The notes: generated from the letters alone by a model not told the origin. Shown: positions 52,874-61,891, counted from the first letter of the stretch. The stretch: DNA of 64,000 bases from Chryseobacterium piscicola (GCF_900156685.1 NZ_FTOJ01000012.1:29597-93596), one strand, 5' to 3'. Numbers and translations: made by a program.

Positions 52874-54670
52874 TTATTCTCCGCTGATGATATTGTGCAG
52901 ATTTTGTTTTAAAGTTTCCAGATGTACTTTTTTGTTATCCAGATTGTTGTAAGTATCTGCCAATAGTGGGTTTTCTCTTGAAGGCTTTGTAAAGAATGAG
53001 ATATTGTTTTCTAGTTTCACAATTTCTCCTTCCAGCTCTGAAATTTGGGTTTTTATTTTTCTTGCTTTGTCAGTAAGTTGATTTTCAGAAAGCCCCTCTT
53101 CTTTCAGCTCAAGTTCGTTCATTTTATTAAGTTTCAATTTTTCTCTCAAAACTTTATTAAATTCAGAATTGATACCTATTTTATCTCTAGGAACTTTTCC
53201 AATGTTATTCCATGCGGTTTTTATGGTTTCAATTTTCTCCACACTTCCATCTTCGTCGGTAACAAGTTTAAGGTCATCCAATAAAGATTTTTTTGTTTTG
53301 TAGTTTTCTTTCCAATTATCGTTTGATACATTGCTTTTTTCTCTGAAATTATTAAAGAAAGTATTGCAAGCTTCACGGAAATCGTCCCAGATCTTGTGGG
53401 TCATACTTTTTGGTACATGCCCAATTTGTTTCCAATCGTCTTGAAGTTTTTTGAAGAGAGGTACTATAACTTCCCAATCTTCGCTATTCATATTGTCTTT
53501 TGCAGTTTCTATGAGCTTTAATTTTTCTTCAAGATTGCTTTGCTGTGATCCTTTTAAAGATTTGTAGTATAAATTTTTCTTAGTATTGAAAGTGCGTAAA
53601 GTAATTTTAAAATCATTCCAGTTTTGATTAGAAAGCTTTCTTGGTACACTTCCTATTTTCAAGAATTCAGCACGCAAATCTTCTACTTTCTTTATTGCGT
53701 TTTGCCAGTAATTATGATTAGGGTTTTCGCTTGCTTCAGATAGTTTTTTAATTGCTTCAATAATGCTGTTTTTCTTTTCGAAATTGGCATTTTGCTCAGA
53801 TTCTATTGCTGCAGAAAGTTCAGATTTTCTCTCATGAATTTTATTGGAAATTTCTTTGAATTCTTCCCAAGTTTTTTCACGAAACTCTTCTGCAACAGGC
53901 TCTGCTTCTTCTTTCCAAAGTTTGTGAAGGTATTGTAACTCATTCAACGCTTTTTGAATTATCGGTTCGTTTTCCAATTCTTTTGCGCGATCAATGATGT
54001 GTTGTCTTTTCTCAAGATTGTGAGAATATTCTTGCTCAAGATATTCTTTATTAAGATCAAGCATCTGGTAAAACTGATTCAGATGATGAAAATAATTGTT
54101 GTTTAAAATTTTAAATTCAGATTTTGCTACTTGTCCGGCATTAGACCAATCTTCTTTCACTTCTCTGATAGATTTAAAAAGATTGACTCCTGGCTCAGAG
54201 TTGGTGTACAGATTTTTTAATCTTTCAATGATTTCTTGTCTATGAGAAAGATTTTTGAGCTGCTCTGCATCGATATTTTTTTGAAAATCGTCATGTTTTT
54301 CTTTAAAAATATGATATAATGCATTCAGTTTTGATTGTTGTGGATGATGATAACTGAAAGTTTCGGGAGCATTTCCACCATCGATGTACTCATGCTTTTT
54401 GTCTTCTACTTCATCATGAATCGCATGATTTGCTTTTTCTTTCAGAAAATTAAATCTTTTGTGCTGTTCGCCTGCATTTTCACTATTGATGATGGTTTCC
54501 ATTTCTTTCAAAGCATCTGAAAGGCTGATTTCTTCATGCTCAGGCCCATGATGTTGTTCTGCTTCAGTTTCAGTGGGAATTTCTGTATTTTGCACCGTTG
54601 TAGAAGGTTCATTTTGAGACTCTTGGGTGTTCTTTTCTTCGTTTTCAGAAAAGTTATTTTCTGTAGTCAT
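52874..54670 (-). CDS. DUF349-repeat coiled protein
   Basis: This 598-residue soluble helical protein has an acidic, low-complexity N-terminus (about 1-60). Repeated DUF349 units follow, with the pattern W...G.VP (residues about 170-500, as in DDWKQIGHVPKSM and TAWNNIGKVPRDK), and a C-terminal coiled coil. DUF349 proteins are of unknown function. It is separate from ribD by a terminator. Confidence 0.85.
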   Translation of the reverse strand: MTTENNFSENEEKNTQESQNEPSTTVQNTEIPTETEAEQHHGPEHEEISLSDALKEMETIINSENAGEQHKRFNFLKEKANHAIHDEVEDKKHEYIDGGNAPETFSYHHPQQSKLNALYHIFKEKHDDFQKNIDAEQLKNLSHRQEIIERLKNLYTNSEPGVNLFKSIREVKEDWSNAGQVAKSEFKILNNNYFHHLNQFYQMLDLNKEYLEQEYSHNLEKRQHIIDRAKELENEPIIQKALNELQYLHKLWKEEAEPVAEEFREKTWEEFKEISNKIHERKSELSAAIESEQNANFEKKNSIIEAIKKLSEASENPNHNYWQNAIKKVEDLRAEFLKIGSVPRKLSNQNWNDFKITLRTFNTKKNLYYKSLKGSQQSNLEEKLKLIETAKDNMNSEDWEVIVPLFKKLQDDWKQIGHVPKSMTHKIWDDFREACNTFFNNFREKSNVSNDNWKENYKTKKSLLDDLKLVTDEDGSVEKIETIKTAWNNIGKVPRDKIGINSEFNKVLREKLKLNKMNELELKEEGLSENQLTDKARKIKTQISELEGEIVKLENNISFFTKPSRENPLLADTYNNLDNKKVHLETLKQNLHNIISGE

Positions 54671-54744
54671 AGCAAATCTTTTATATATTTGGCGTTATCA
54701 ACTTTTAAATTTTTGGAAAAAGCATAACAAAGTACTAATTTATA

Positions 54745-55485
54745 CTATTTTTTTTGATTATTCCAAATTTCCCAAGCTTTTTCTGCTTGCTGTTCTAGCA
54801 TATAAAAACCATTGGCAGTTTTTGCTCCTTTTTCTGAAGCTTTTATGATGAATTTTGTGTAGTTGGGATTGTAAATCAAATCAATAATTAAGTGTTGTTC
54901 TGTGATTCCATCAAAAGGAAAATCAAGACAATCGTACACATTCGGAAAAGTTCCAACCGGTGTAGTTTGGATGATAACAGTATGCTGTTTTACTGTTTCT
55001 ACTGAAATATTTTTAAAATTAAATTCTTCTGAACTTCTAGCTACAGTGATGTTTTGGATTTGCATTTTGTCTAAAACATATTTTACCGCCTTTGCAGCAC
55101 CGCCATTTCCTAAAATGATTGCAGATTTATGATGTGATTTAAGGTGTAGTAGCAATGTTTTTTCAAAACCGGTTGCATCTGTATTGTAGCCAGTTTTTAT
55201 ACCGTTTTCAATTTTTACGCAATTTACGGCACCTATTTTTTTTGCCTCATCGCTCAGCTCATCAAGGTATTTTATGATTTTTTCTTTGTATGGAATGGTA
55301 ACATTAAAACCGAGAAGTTCAGGGTCTCCGAAAAGATTTTCAACCTCACTAACGTCTTGTAAATCAAATATTTCATAAGAATAGTTGTTGATTATTAGCT
55401 TTTGAAATTTATCTTCAAAATATTTTTTAGAAAAGGAGTAGGAGATATTACGACCGATAAGTCCCAGTTTTTGTTTGGCTTCCAT
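54745..55485 (-). CDS. aroE: Shikimate dehydrogenase
   Basis: This 246-residue NADPH-linked enzyme of the shikimate pathway has ISYSFSKKYFEDKF, FNVTIPYKEKII (catalytic Lys), GYNTDATGFEKTL and the glycine-rich GNGGAAKAVKYVL. It is a little shorter than the E. coli protein, as usual in Bacteroidota. Confidence 0.93.
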   Translation of the reverse strand: MEAKQKLGLIGRNISYSFSKKYFEDKFQKLIINNYSYEIFDLQDVSEVENLFGDPELLGFNVTIPYKEKIIKYLDELSDEAKKIGAVNCVKIENGIKTGYNTDATGFEKTLLLHLKSHHKSAIILGNGGAAKAVKYVLDKMQIQNITVARSSEEFNFKNISVETVKQHTVIIQTTPVGTFPNVYDCLDFPFDGITEQHLIIDLIYNPNYTKFIIKASEKGAKTANGFYMLEQQAEKAWEIWNNQKK

Positions 55486-55495
55486 AGTTCAAAAA

Positions 55496-55525
55496 TAAAA
55501 AAAAGACCGGACAATGCCGGTCTTT
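55496..55525 (-). terminator. Terminator after the endonuclease gene
   Basis: The stem AAGACCGG/CCGGTCTT with a six-base loop is followed on the minus strand by eight T's. Confidence 0.85.
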
Positions 55526-55546
55526 ATATGGGAAAAAAGTTGAAAA

Positions 55547-57610
55547 TTATTCTACAATAAATTTAGTAGAGAATTCATCAGTTTTAAGGATGTAAATTCC
55601 TTTAGGAAGTTCTCTTATTTCAATTTTATTTGAATGTAAAAATGGCTTTTCAATTTTCTTTAAAAGCTGACCATTCAAATTGTAAATTTCCGCAGTTTTA
55701 ATTTTGTCAAGTTTTTCACCTTTAATAAATATTTGGTGATTTTTAACGGGATTTGGGTAAAGTTGATATTGTTTTTTTTCAATTATCAAATCTTTAGTAC
55801 TCAATGCACCACAAGTCCAGCTAAGATCATCCATTGCTACTCTGTTGCTGTTTGAATTTACAATTGAGATGATTACATTACCTGAAATATTAATATTGTT
55901 GATAGTTGTTGTGGTTTGTGTTGAGCTGTAAGGAATTGTACCTACGCTAGTTCCATTTACCAATACTGTAAGAGTTCCAGGGCTGTCGGAGAATTTCAAT
56001 TGTGTTGTTAATGTAAGGCTTTGGATACCGTTAGCGATATTCGAGCTGGTGAGATTCCCATTTCTGATCATCAATGCTCTTCCATTAATAGTTTGATCGG
56101 TTCTTGCATCCGTTGCATTCCAAGTAATTCCGTTGTTTGTCCAGGTTCTTGCTGCATAATTGCTTGCATTAGCAGGTATTGTAGTGAAATCTTCTGTTCC
56201 ACAACTTCCTCCAGCTGGTGGTGGTGCAGTAGTGGTTCCTGTTGCTGTGTTGCTTTGAGGAGACACATTGTTGGCTGCATCTGTTGCAATTACATAGAAT
56301 GAATAAGTTGTGGATGGAGATAAGCCAGACACAGTTGCCATAGTTCCTGTTACGGTAGAATAGAAAGTTCCGTTTACATAGATTGCATAACCTGTTACCG
56401 CAATATTGTCTGTAGAAGCAGTCCAGCTTAGTGATGCAGAATTGCTGGATGTAGCGTTAACAGCTAAGTTTGTAGGAGCTGTAGGTGCCTGCGTATCTGT
56501 AGTTGTAGTTGCTTGAACAACATTGCTTTGAGGTGAAAGATTGCCAGAAGCATCTGTAGCTATTACATAGAATGAAAAAGTAGTACCAGAAGCAAGTCCT
56601 GAAACGGTAGCTGTAGTTCCTGTTACGGTAGAATGGAAAGTTCCATTTACATAAATGTTATATGCTGCAACTCCCACGTTGTCTGTTGAAGCAGTCCAGC
56701 TTAGAGAAGCTGAATTGACAGTTGTTCCTGTTGCGATAAGATTTGTTGGAGCACTTGGCGATTGTGTATCATTGCTTAGATTTGCCCAAATATCATTAGC
56801 ATAAGAAGGATTGTCAATAAACGGGTTTCTATTTCCTTGGTAGGTGTAAGATGCATTGTTTCTTAGAATTTCGATTGGAGAAACGGGATCTGCATTGTGC
56901 CACGCCAATAGTTGGTTGAGTTCCCAAGTCTGTAGTCCGGGATAAGCAGAGTTTCCAAGCATATTTCCTGAAGAAAATCCTGATAGTTGCGTCTCGTATC
57001 TTGTTACAAAATAAAAAATCATTCTTGCAACATCTCCTTTAAATGCATTAATAGGCTCAAAAACAATTCCAGTATAGCCAGGCGAAGCAGATGTTCCCTT
57101 TTTTGATCCGTTATTTGATGTGTAATCTGCAGTACCTACCATTCCAAATGGATAACTACTTCTAATGTTGTTTACATAGCCATCTGTTGCTCTGATGAAA
57201 TGAATGTCTGAAACCATTGGAGACGCTTCATTGAAAAGACTTTGTGGTACAATGTGCTCTCTGTTGTAACAGTCACTTTCGCTATTGTAACCACTTCCTC
57301 CACATTGATTAGTTGTAATTGTATAATTATAAGGATCTGAGCCGTTTGGGTTTTCTGAATAAATGTCTAAAATACTTCCGTCATTTTCAAGCCCAGATCC
57401 TGGAGCATTATCTAAATCTGTTGTTTGATAGGCAATCCACAGACCAGCGTAGCTTCCTGGGTTATGATTGGCTGTAATAATGTTTTTCAGAGCTGTTTTT
57501 AGAGGTGCGCCAGTAAGTCCATTTGCAGGTGTGTAGTAGCCTGCCGGAGCTTGTGCGTTACCGAAAATAACAGCAAAACTAAATGCTAAAAAAGAGAAAA
57601 ATCGCTTCAT
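55547..57610 (-). CDS. Secreted endonuclease I with fibronectin III and T9SS domains
   Basis: This protein of about 687 residues starts at the ATG at 57610 (MKRFFSF) with a signal peptide ending FGNAQAPAG. The endonuclease I domain (about 60-280) has NREHIVPQSLFN and DIHFIRATDGYVNNIRSSYPFG, matching the His metal site. Two fibronectin type III repeats follow at about 290-470. A beta domain comes next and then a C-terminal type IX sorting domain (YPNPVKNHQIFIKG through PKGIYILKT). It is probably an extracellular nuclease for DNA scavenging. A promoter is at 57630-57637. Confidence 0.88.
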   Translation of the reverse strand: MKRFFSFLAFSFAVIFGNAQAPAGYYTPANGLTGAPLKTALKNIITANHNPGSYAGLWIAYQTTDLDNAPGSGLENDGSILDIYSENPNGSDPYNYTITTNQCGGSGYNSESDCYNREHIVPQSLFNEASPMVSDIHFIRATDGYVNNIRSSYPFGMVGTADYTSNNGSKKGTSASPGYTGIVFEPINAFKGDVARMIFYFVTRYETQLSGFSSGNMLGNSAYPGLQTWELNQLLAWHNADPVSPIEILRNNASYTYQGNRNPFIDNPSYANDIWANLSNDTQSPSAPTNLIATGTTVNSASLSWTASTDNVGVAAYNIYVNGTFHSTVTGTTATVSGLASGTTFSFYVIATDASGNLSPQSNVVQATTTTDTQAPTAPTNLAVNATSSNSASLSWTASTDNIAVTGYAIYVNGTFYSTVTGTMATVSGLSPSTTYSFYVIATDAANNVSPQSNTATGTTTAPPPAGGSCGTEDFTTIPANASNYAARTWTNNGITWNATDARTDQTINGRALMIRNGNLTSSNIANGIQSLTLTTQLKFSDSPGTLTVLVNGTSVGTIPYSSTQTTTTINNINISGNVIISIVNSNSNRVAMDDLSWTCGALSTKDLIIEKKQYQLYPNPVKNHQIFIKGEKLDKIKTAEIYNLNGQLLKKIEKPFLHSNKIEIRELPKGIYILKTDEFSTKFIVE

Positions 57611-57629
57611 TTTTGTTAAAATTGGGCGA

Positions 57630-57637
57630 CAAAGATA
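57630..57637 (-). promoter_or_regulatory. -7 promoter element for the endonuclease gene
   Basis: TATCTTTG on the minus strand matches TAnnTTTG, 20 bases upstream of the ATG at 57610. It rules out the start at 57640. Confidence 0.5.
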
Positions 57638-57659
57638 CAAAAATTAAATCGCTGATATA

Positions 57660-58865
57660 TTAAGTTTTAGTAATGTAGCCTTTGCTTATCTTAGAGAAAA
57701 CCCAAGAAATAAGTACTCCAAAGCCTGCAGCAGTAGCAGAAACAATAAGGTAGTTTTTCCATTCGATTTTCACGGGAAAAGGCAAGTCTTCAACTACTTT
57801 AAATGATCCTGTATATACTTGAAAAAGACAAAGTGCGGTGCCAATAATCAACCCACTAACGATGCCTGCAAAAACAATAAGAAGACCAGTATAAAAATAA
57901 GTTCTTCTAAGATGGCTTAAAGGAAACCCTAAAGAAACAAGAGATCTTGCTTGCTCTCTTTTGTCGAGTTGCAAAATAATAATTGCACCCGCTAGATTGA
58001 ATGTGGTAATGAAGATAACTAACCCGAAAATAAGATAAATAAACAGTTTTTCGGTATTAATCATCTTCCAAAATGCTGCGTTTTCTTCTCCTTTGGTGCT
58101 AATTGTTACACTTTTTCCTAAGCTATTGAGCAATTCTTCTTTTACACTATTTGCTTTTTCAGGATTTTTGAGTTTTAAAACAATACTGTAAGCCGAGTTT
58201 TTAGGTAAATTTAGAAGCTCTTCAGATAATCCTATGGGTGCGATAATATAATTGTTGAGCTGATCTTTTCCCGAGAAAAGTCCCGACACAAAAATATTTT
58301 TCTTGTTGTAAATATCTTCTTCTTTGTTGATGAGGCCTTTTCCGGGTTTTGGCATATATAAAGTTGCCGTACTTTGGGTAGAGTCTACCGGGATAGACAA
58401 GCGCATATCTAAAGATGTTTCAAGTAAAACTTCATCATTAAATCTAAAACTGGGGTAGCTGCCATATACCACATTTTTTTGAATAGGATTCACCTGTGTA
58501 TAAACTGAATCTACACCCCTCAGATAAGCAATGTCACCTTTACCATTATAGGTGATGTAAATTTTTTCTTCAATAAGCCTAGAAAAATGAGAAATATCCT
58601 GGTTATTTTTTAGAGTAGATAATATCTCGGGAATATTATTAATTGTTTTTCCAGATTTACTTTTTATTGTTAGATCAGCGTGAAGGTCTTTTACAAGATC
58701 TTTATTGAAGTCTTCTAGCCCAGAAAAAACTGAAATGATGACAAACATTGCAGTCACTGCAACACCCATTGCTCCCACGGCAAGCCATGTGATAAATGTT
58801 ACCGCCGTACTTCCCTTTTTTGAAATCAGGTAGCGCGATGCAATGTAGGACGCAATGTTTTTCAA
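57660..58865 (-). CDS. FtsX-like ABC transporter permease
   Basis: This 401-residue inner-membrane protein has one N-terminal helix, a periplasmic domain of about 220 residues, and three C-terminal helices with FGLVIFITTFNLAGAIIILQLDKREQARSLVSLGF. This LolC/LolE or MacB-type topology suggests lipoprotein release or another envelope ABC transport. No ATPase gene lies beside it. It follows rbfA by three bases. Confidence 0.87.
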   Translation of the reverse strand: MKNIASYIASRYLISKKGSTAVTFITWLAVGAMGVAVTAMFVIISVFSGLEDFNKDLVKDLHADLTIKSKSGKTINNIPEILSTLKNNQDISHFSRLIEEKIYITYNGKGDIAYLRGVDSVYTQVNPIQKNVVYGSYPSFRFNDEVLLETSLDMRLSIPVDSTQSTATLYMPKPGKGLINKEEDIYNKKNIFVSGLFSGKDQLNNYIIAPIGLSEELLNLPKNSAYSIVLKLKNPEKANSVKEELLNSLGKSVTISTKGEENAAFWKMINTEKLFIYLIFGLVIFITTFNLAGAIIILQLDKREQARSLVSLGFPLSHLRRTYFYTGLLIVFAGIVSGLIIGTALCLFQVYTGSFKVVEDLPFPVKIEWKNYLIVSATAAGFGVLISWVFSKISKGYITKT

Positions 58866-58868
58866 GAT

Positions 58869-59228
58869 TTACAGAATAGGATTGTCTCCATCGCCACGAA
58901 GTTCTTTTTCAATCTTTTCAACATCATCGAGAGTAGTATCAAGATAAAAATTAAGTTGTGGAATGATGCGTACTTGTTTAGCCATTTTCTGGCCGATGAA
59001 ATTTCTGTATTGTGCTTTGTTTGCCTCAATCTCTTTCATGATAGATGAACGAAATTCTTGCGGAAAAATGCTTAAATAAATTTTTGCAATTCCTAAATCC
59101 GGAGTTATCTTCACGTCCGAAACCGAAACCAAAAAATTTTGTTTACTTTCTGATGCCTGCTTGCGGAAAAGTTCTGCGAAATCTTCCTGTATAATCTGGG
59201 CTACTTTTCTTTGTCTGTTACTTTCCAT
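58869..59228 (-). CDS. rbfA: 30S ribosome-binding factor A
   Basis: This 119-residue KH-type protein helps 16S rRNA maturation. It has RQRKVAQIIQEDFAELFRKQ, TPDLGIAKIYLSIFP and IPQLNFYLDTTLDDVEKIEKEL. A promoter element 8 bases upstream of its ATG suggests a very short leader. Confidence 0.92.
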   Translation of the reverse strand: MESNRQRKVAQIIQEDFAELFRKQASESKQNFLVSVSDVKITPDLGIAKIYLSIFPQEFRSSIMKEIEANKAQYRNFIGQKMAKQVRIIPQLNFYLDTTLDDVEKIEKELRGDGDNPIL

Positions 59229-59236
59229 AATTTGTG

Positions 59237-59244
59237 CAAATTTA
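59237..59244 (-). promoter_or_regulatory. -7 promoter element for rbfA
   Basis: TAAATTTG on the minus strand matches TAnnTTTG only 8 bases upstream of the rbfA ATG at 59228, implying a nearly leaderless mRNA. Confidence 0.45.
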
Positions 59245-59391
59245 CTATTTTTGTTTTAATTGAAATTTTTTAAATTTATCTAAATTTTAAAAAGTTGAGT
59301 TGAATTTTTTAATTAAATAGAAATCATAGATTTTTTTCACTAATAATTTTGAAAAAAAATTAATAATCTTACATTTTTTATCATTAATAAT

Positions 59392-59790
59392 ATGAAATTA
59401 GAACATATCGGTATTGCAGTAAAATCACTTGGTCTCTCCAATGAACTATTTACAAAATTACTAGGCAAAGAATCTTACAAACAAGAATCTGTAGAAAGGG
59501 AAGGTGTGGTAACATCTTTTTATAATTCTGGAGAATCAAAAATAGAACTTTTGGAGGCTTCAAGAGAAGATAGTCCGATTTCTAAATTCATAGATAAAAA
59601 GGGTGAGGGGGTTCATCATTTGGCATTTGGGGTAAAAGATATTGTTTTTGAGATAGAAAGATTAAAAAAAGAAGGGTTCCAATTTATATCTGAAGAACCA
59701 AAAGAAGGAGCTGATAATAAATTAGTTGTCTTCCTTCATCCGAAGTGCACGAATGGCGTATTAATAGAACTTTGCCAAGAAAATGCATAA
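59392..59790 (+). CDS. mce: Methylmalonyl-CoA epimerase
   Basis: This 132-residue glyoxalase-fold metalloenzyme interconverts the R and S forms of methylmalonyl-CoA. It has MKLEHIGIAVKSL, EGVHHLAFGVKDI and a C-terminal NGVLIELCQ, with His and Glu metal ligands visible. The length is normal. It is immediately upstream of the tRNA. Confidence 0.95.
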   Translation: MKLEHIGIAVKSLGLSNELFTKLLGKESYKQESVEREGVVTSFYNSGESKIELLEASREDSPISKFIDKKGEGVHHLAFGVKDIVFEIERLKKEGFQFISEEPKEGADNKLVVFLHPKCTNGVLIELCQENA

Positions 59791-59852
59791 AAAATTTTGT
59801 AGGAACAGAAATTTTACTATTTTTGCAAACACAAAATTTAACCAAATTTTGA

Positions 59853-59926
59853 GGTCCTATAGCTCAGTTGGTTAGAGCACCTGACTCATAATCAGGTGGT
59901 CCCTGGTTCGAGCCCAGGTGGGACCA
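59853..59926 (+). tRNA. tRNA with anticodon CAU, probably tRNA-Ile2 (lysidine type)
   Basis: The 74-base cloverleaf has acceptor stem GGTCCTA/TGGGACC, D-arm AGCTCAGTTGGTTAGAGC, anticodon arm CCTGA-CTCATAA-TCAGG (CAT at 59887-59889), T-arm CCTGG-TTCGAGC-CCAGG and discriminator A. No CCA is encoded. It lacks the three G-C pairs of initiator tRNA. The ACTCATAATC anticodon loop resembles E. coli ileX, whose C34 is changed to lysidine by TilS. Elongator Met is the alternative. A terminator follows at 59939-59969. Confidence 0.92.
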
Positions 59927-59938
59927 CTTTTTAAATCA

Positions 59939-59969
59939 AGCACTTACAGAGATGTAGGTGCTTTTTTTA
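59939..59969 (+). terminator. Terminator for the tRNA
   Basis: The ten-pair stem AGCACTTACA/TGTAGGTGCT with a GAGA loop is followed by seven T's. Confidence 0.8.
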
Positions 59970-59990
59970 TGTTGTTGCAAGATAAAATGC

Positions 59991-60024
59991 AAAAAAAACT
60001 TCTCTCATTAAATGAGAAAAGTTT
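59991..60024 (-). terminator. Terminator after the lipoprotein gene
   Basis: On the minus strand the stem AATGAGAAAAGT with its near-complement (one mismatch) is followed by eight T's. Confidence 0.6.
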
Positions 60025-60077
60025 TAGTTGTATCCTACAACAAGGACTTTACCTATGCTTGTCTTTGGAAACCTATA

Positions 60078-60491
60078 TTATTTATCTAAATAAAATGGTT
60101 GCTGAGAAACATGATTAACCCACTGTATTCTAGTAGTATTAATTTTCTTAAACTTATATGTTCCAGTCGAGCCACCAGCAATAATAGTAAAATTATAGTC
60201 GGTTTCCGAAATTTCCTCGTTTACTTTAGCTGTCTGACCTGCTGTAGCTGTTTGAGTAAGTACAGCTTTATAACTTGTACCATTCATTACATATATGAAA
60301 TCATCATCAGTAAATTGAAAGTAAGAAGTTGAAGCCACTTTCCAAGTACCCTTAATCCAGGAAGGAGGATGAAAGTACGAATTTGATATAGGGTTAACTT
60401 GTTGTGGTACTGTTTCATTGTCATCATTTCCAGAACAATTCAAAGTCATAAGTGACATAACCATTAAAGGCAATAATAAAGTTTTTTTCAT
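60078..60491 (-). CDS. Small lipoprotein, function unknown
   Basis: This 137-residue protein has a lipobox in LPLMVMSLMTLNCSGND, acidic and Asn-rich linker residues, then a small beta-rich domain starting WIKGTWKVASTSYFQF. That resembles lipocalin-like domains of Bacteroidota lipoproteins. It follows the 94-residue lipoprotein gene by 11 bases, so the two are one operon. Confidence 0.7.
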   Translation of the reverse strand: MKKTLLLPLMVMSLMTLNCSGNDDNETVPQQVNPISNSYFHPPSWIKGTWKVASTSYFQFTDDDFIYVMNGTSYKAVLTQTATAGQTAKVNEEISETDYNFTIIAGGSTGTYKFKKINTTRIQWVNHVSQQPFYLDK

Positions 60492-60502
60492 CTTTTTAAA
60501 TT

Positions 60503-60787
60503 TTAGTTTCCCGAACTATTCATTATAGTTTGCATTTTAGATGATTCCATAAAAGTGTTTCCAGCTTGTTTATATACCATACGTTTGCCACAAACCTCTA
60601 GTGCGTAAGAACCGCTTCCTAATCCTTTTACCTTGTCAATAACCTTAATGTTTTCGACTGGACAACCTTGTTCAACCGAAACCATTTTAATTAACTTACT
60701 TTCTGTTGTGCCAGTTGTTCCTCTTGAAATTGCACCACATGAAGTAATTACGAAAGCAGTCGCAACTGCGAAAAATAAATGTTTCAT
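60503..60787 (-). CDS. Small lipoprotein, function unknown
   Basis: This 94-residue protein has a lipobox in VATAFVITSCGAIS. A mature part of about 75 residues follows, with two Cys (EQGCPVENIKV and LEVCGKRMVYKQ) that could form a disulfide. I recognise no family with certainty. It lies 40 bases after the terminator of the candidate 6S RNA. Confidence 0.65.
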   Translation of the reverse strand: MKHLFFAVATAFVITSCGAISRGTTGTTESKLIKMVSVEQGCPVENIKVIDKVKGLGSGSYALEVCGKRMVYKQAGNTFMESSKMQTIMNSSGN

Positions 60788-60825
60788 ATAAAAATTTTAT
60801 TGTTAATAATTTCTAATTATAAACA

Positions 60826-60858
60826 ACAAAAAAAGCAAGTGGGTTCTCACTTGCTTTT
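60826..60858 (-). terminator. Terminator of the candidate 6S RNA
   Basis: The eleven-pair stem AAAAGCAAGTG/CACTTGCTTTT with a short loop is followed on the minus strand by seven T's. Confidence 0.8.
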
Positions 60859-61020
60859 AGTTCAGAAGGCTCGGCAAAGCCCGTACCACATAAAAACAGG
60901 ATAACCACTTGCCCTAAGACAAGTGTGTTAACTGTTTGCATTTTGTGGTTCTTGTTGAATTTTGCCGATTCTCTCTGAACAAAAGCAAAAGTTTTACACT
61001 TTTATTTTTTCGTTGATGTA
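60828..61020 (-). ncRNA. ssrS: Candidate 6S RNA (6S-Flavo type)
   Basis: About 190 bases between a TAnnTTTG promoter (61027-61034) and a strong terminator, with no ORF. It folds as a long rod whose paired segments are 60974-60980 with 60860-60866, 60961-60968 with 60871-60878, 60944-60949 with 60885-60890, 60932-60937 with 60894-60899, 60927-60930 with 60902-60905, and 60920-60925 with 60906-60911. Internal loops separate these helices, as in 6S RNA, which binds RNA polymerase and mimics an open promoter. The identity is from shape and size only. Confidence 0.6.
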
Positions 61021-61026
61021 TTGGTG

Positions 61027-61034
61027 CAAATATA
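61027..61034 (-). promoter_or_regulatory. -7 promoter element for the candidate 6S RNA
   Basis: TATATTTG on the minus strand matches TAnnTTTG just upstream of the structured RNA. No obvious -33 TTTG box is seen. Confidence 0.5.
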
Positions 61035-61058
61035 TAAAAACATTTTTTTATCTTTTAT

Positions 61059-61787
61059 TTAATATCTATGACTCCACCATATTTTCAATAAATCATCGTA
61101 ATAAGTGAATCTCCGTTCATTAATCATACTCAAGTACAATTTTAGTTTTAGCTGATTTTCCATTTGATTGAAATGTGATAATCTTTGTTCATCTGAATTA
61201 TTTTGTTCATGATTGTGAAAATAAAAATCAGTAACGGAGTTTCTTACCCAATCGTGATAGTTACAAAATTTTAGAAACTTGAGAACCTTTGGCGGTAGGG
61301 ATGTGTCAAATAGTACTTTTGATTTAGTGTAAAAATGCACATTACTGAATTTAGATTTTAAAATTATATTATAAATATGACATACTTCTGGATTTTCACT
61401 GATTATATCACGCTGTGAGTTTAACAGCTGAGATAAATTCCCAATTAAATCTTTTGAGAATACACTTTGTTCGAAATGACAAAATACGTCCATAAATAGA
61501 GCTGGAAAGCAGTCTTTGTTTTTGTTAACTGCCATAATTGAACTAAGCTTTGTAGAAGAGGTAGAATTTGATTTCACTGTGAGTAAACCTACTACACAAA
61601 ATATATGTTCCAATACTACTTTAATTGAATGATTGTCAACTAGAAAATTGTCGTTCTCATTGAAATATGTGGATTTGATGTTTGTATATGGATATAAGCA
61701 TTCGTAATCAAAGTAATATTTCTTATCAGTTGTTACTTCAACGATAATAGGACAATCGAATGCATAAAAACAAAATATCTTTTTCAT
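61059..61787 (-). CDS. Protein of unknown function
   Basis: This 242-residue protein has no convincing signal peptide, although the N-terminus is hydrophobic (IFCFYAFDCPIIVEV). It is rich in aromatic residues and Lys/Asn and has a helical C-terminal half. No family is recognised. The AT-rich codon use is unlike its core neighbours. The start overlaps a 35-codon ORF by ATGA and lies about 130 bases after a promoter, implying translational control. It is probably accessory. Confidence 0.6.
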   Translation of the reverse strand: MKKIFCFYAFDCPIIVEVTTDKKYYFDYECLYPYTNIKSTYFNENDNFLVDNHSIKVVLEHIFCVVGLLTVKSNSTSSTKLSSIMAVNKNKDCFPALFMDVFCHFEQSVFSKDLIGNLSQLLNSQRDIISENPEVCHIYNIILKSKFSNVHFYTKSKVLFDTSLPPKVLKFLKFCNYHDWVRNSVTDFYFHNHEQNNSDEQRLSHFNQMENQLKLKLYLSMINERRFTYYDDLLKIWWSHRY

Positions 61788-61891
61788 TTATCTGACATTA
61801 TAGAAAACATCAGAAGGTATGTAAGAATTATCTTTTTGAACGATTTTTCGTCCCACATACGACTCCACAGTGGCTTTCGCTCTGTTGGCAT
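61784..61891 (-). CDS. Possible coupled leader ORF (35 codons)
   Basis: Starting at an ATG after a hairpin-forming segment, this frame encodes MPTERKPLWSRMWDEKSF and then a hydrophobic end, with its TGA overlapping the next ATG as ATGA. Another frame over the same bases (VESYVGRKIVQKDNSY to a TAA at 61788-61790) reads equally protein-like, so either the short ORF is a leader peptide or this is coding debris. Translation is uncertain. Confidence 0.35.
   Translation of the reverse strand: MPTERKPLWSRMWDEKSFKKIILTYLLMFSIMSDK

Noticed and set aside
55547..57610. Endonuclease I as a toxin or defence nuclease
   Set aside because: Signal peptide, fibronectin repeats and a T9SS sorting domain indicate an ordinary secreted nuclease. 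No immunity gene is adjacent.
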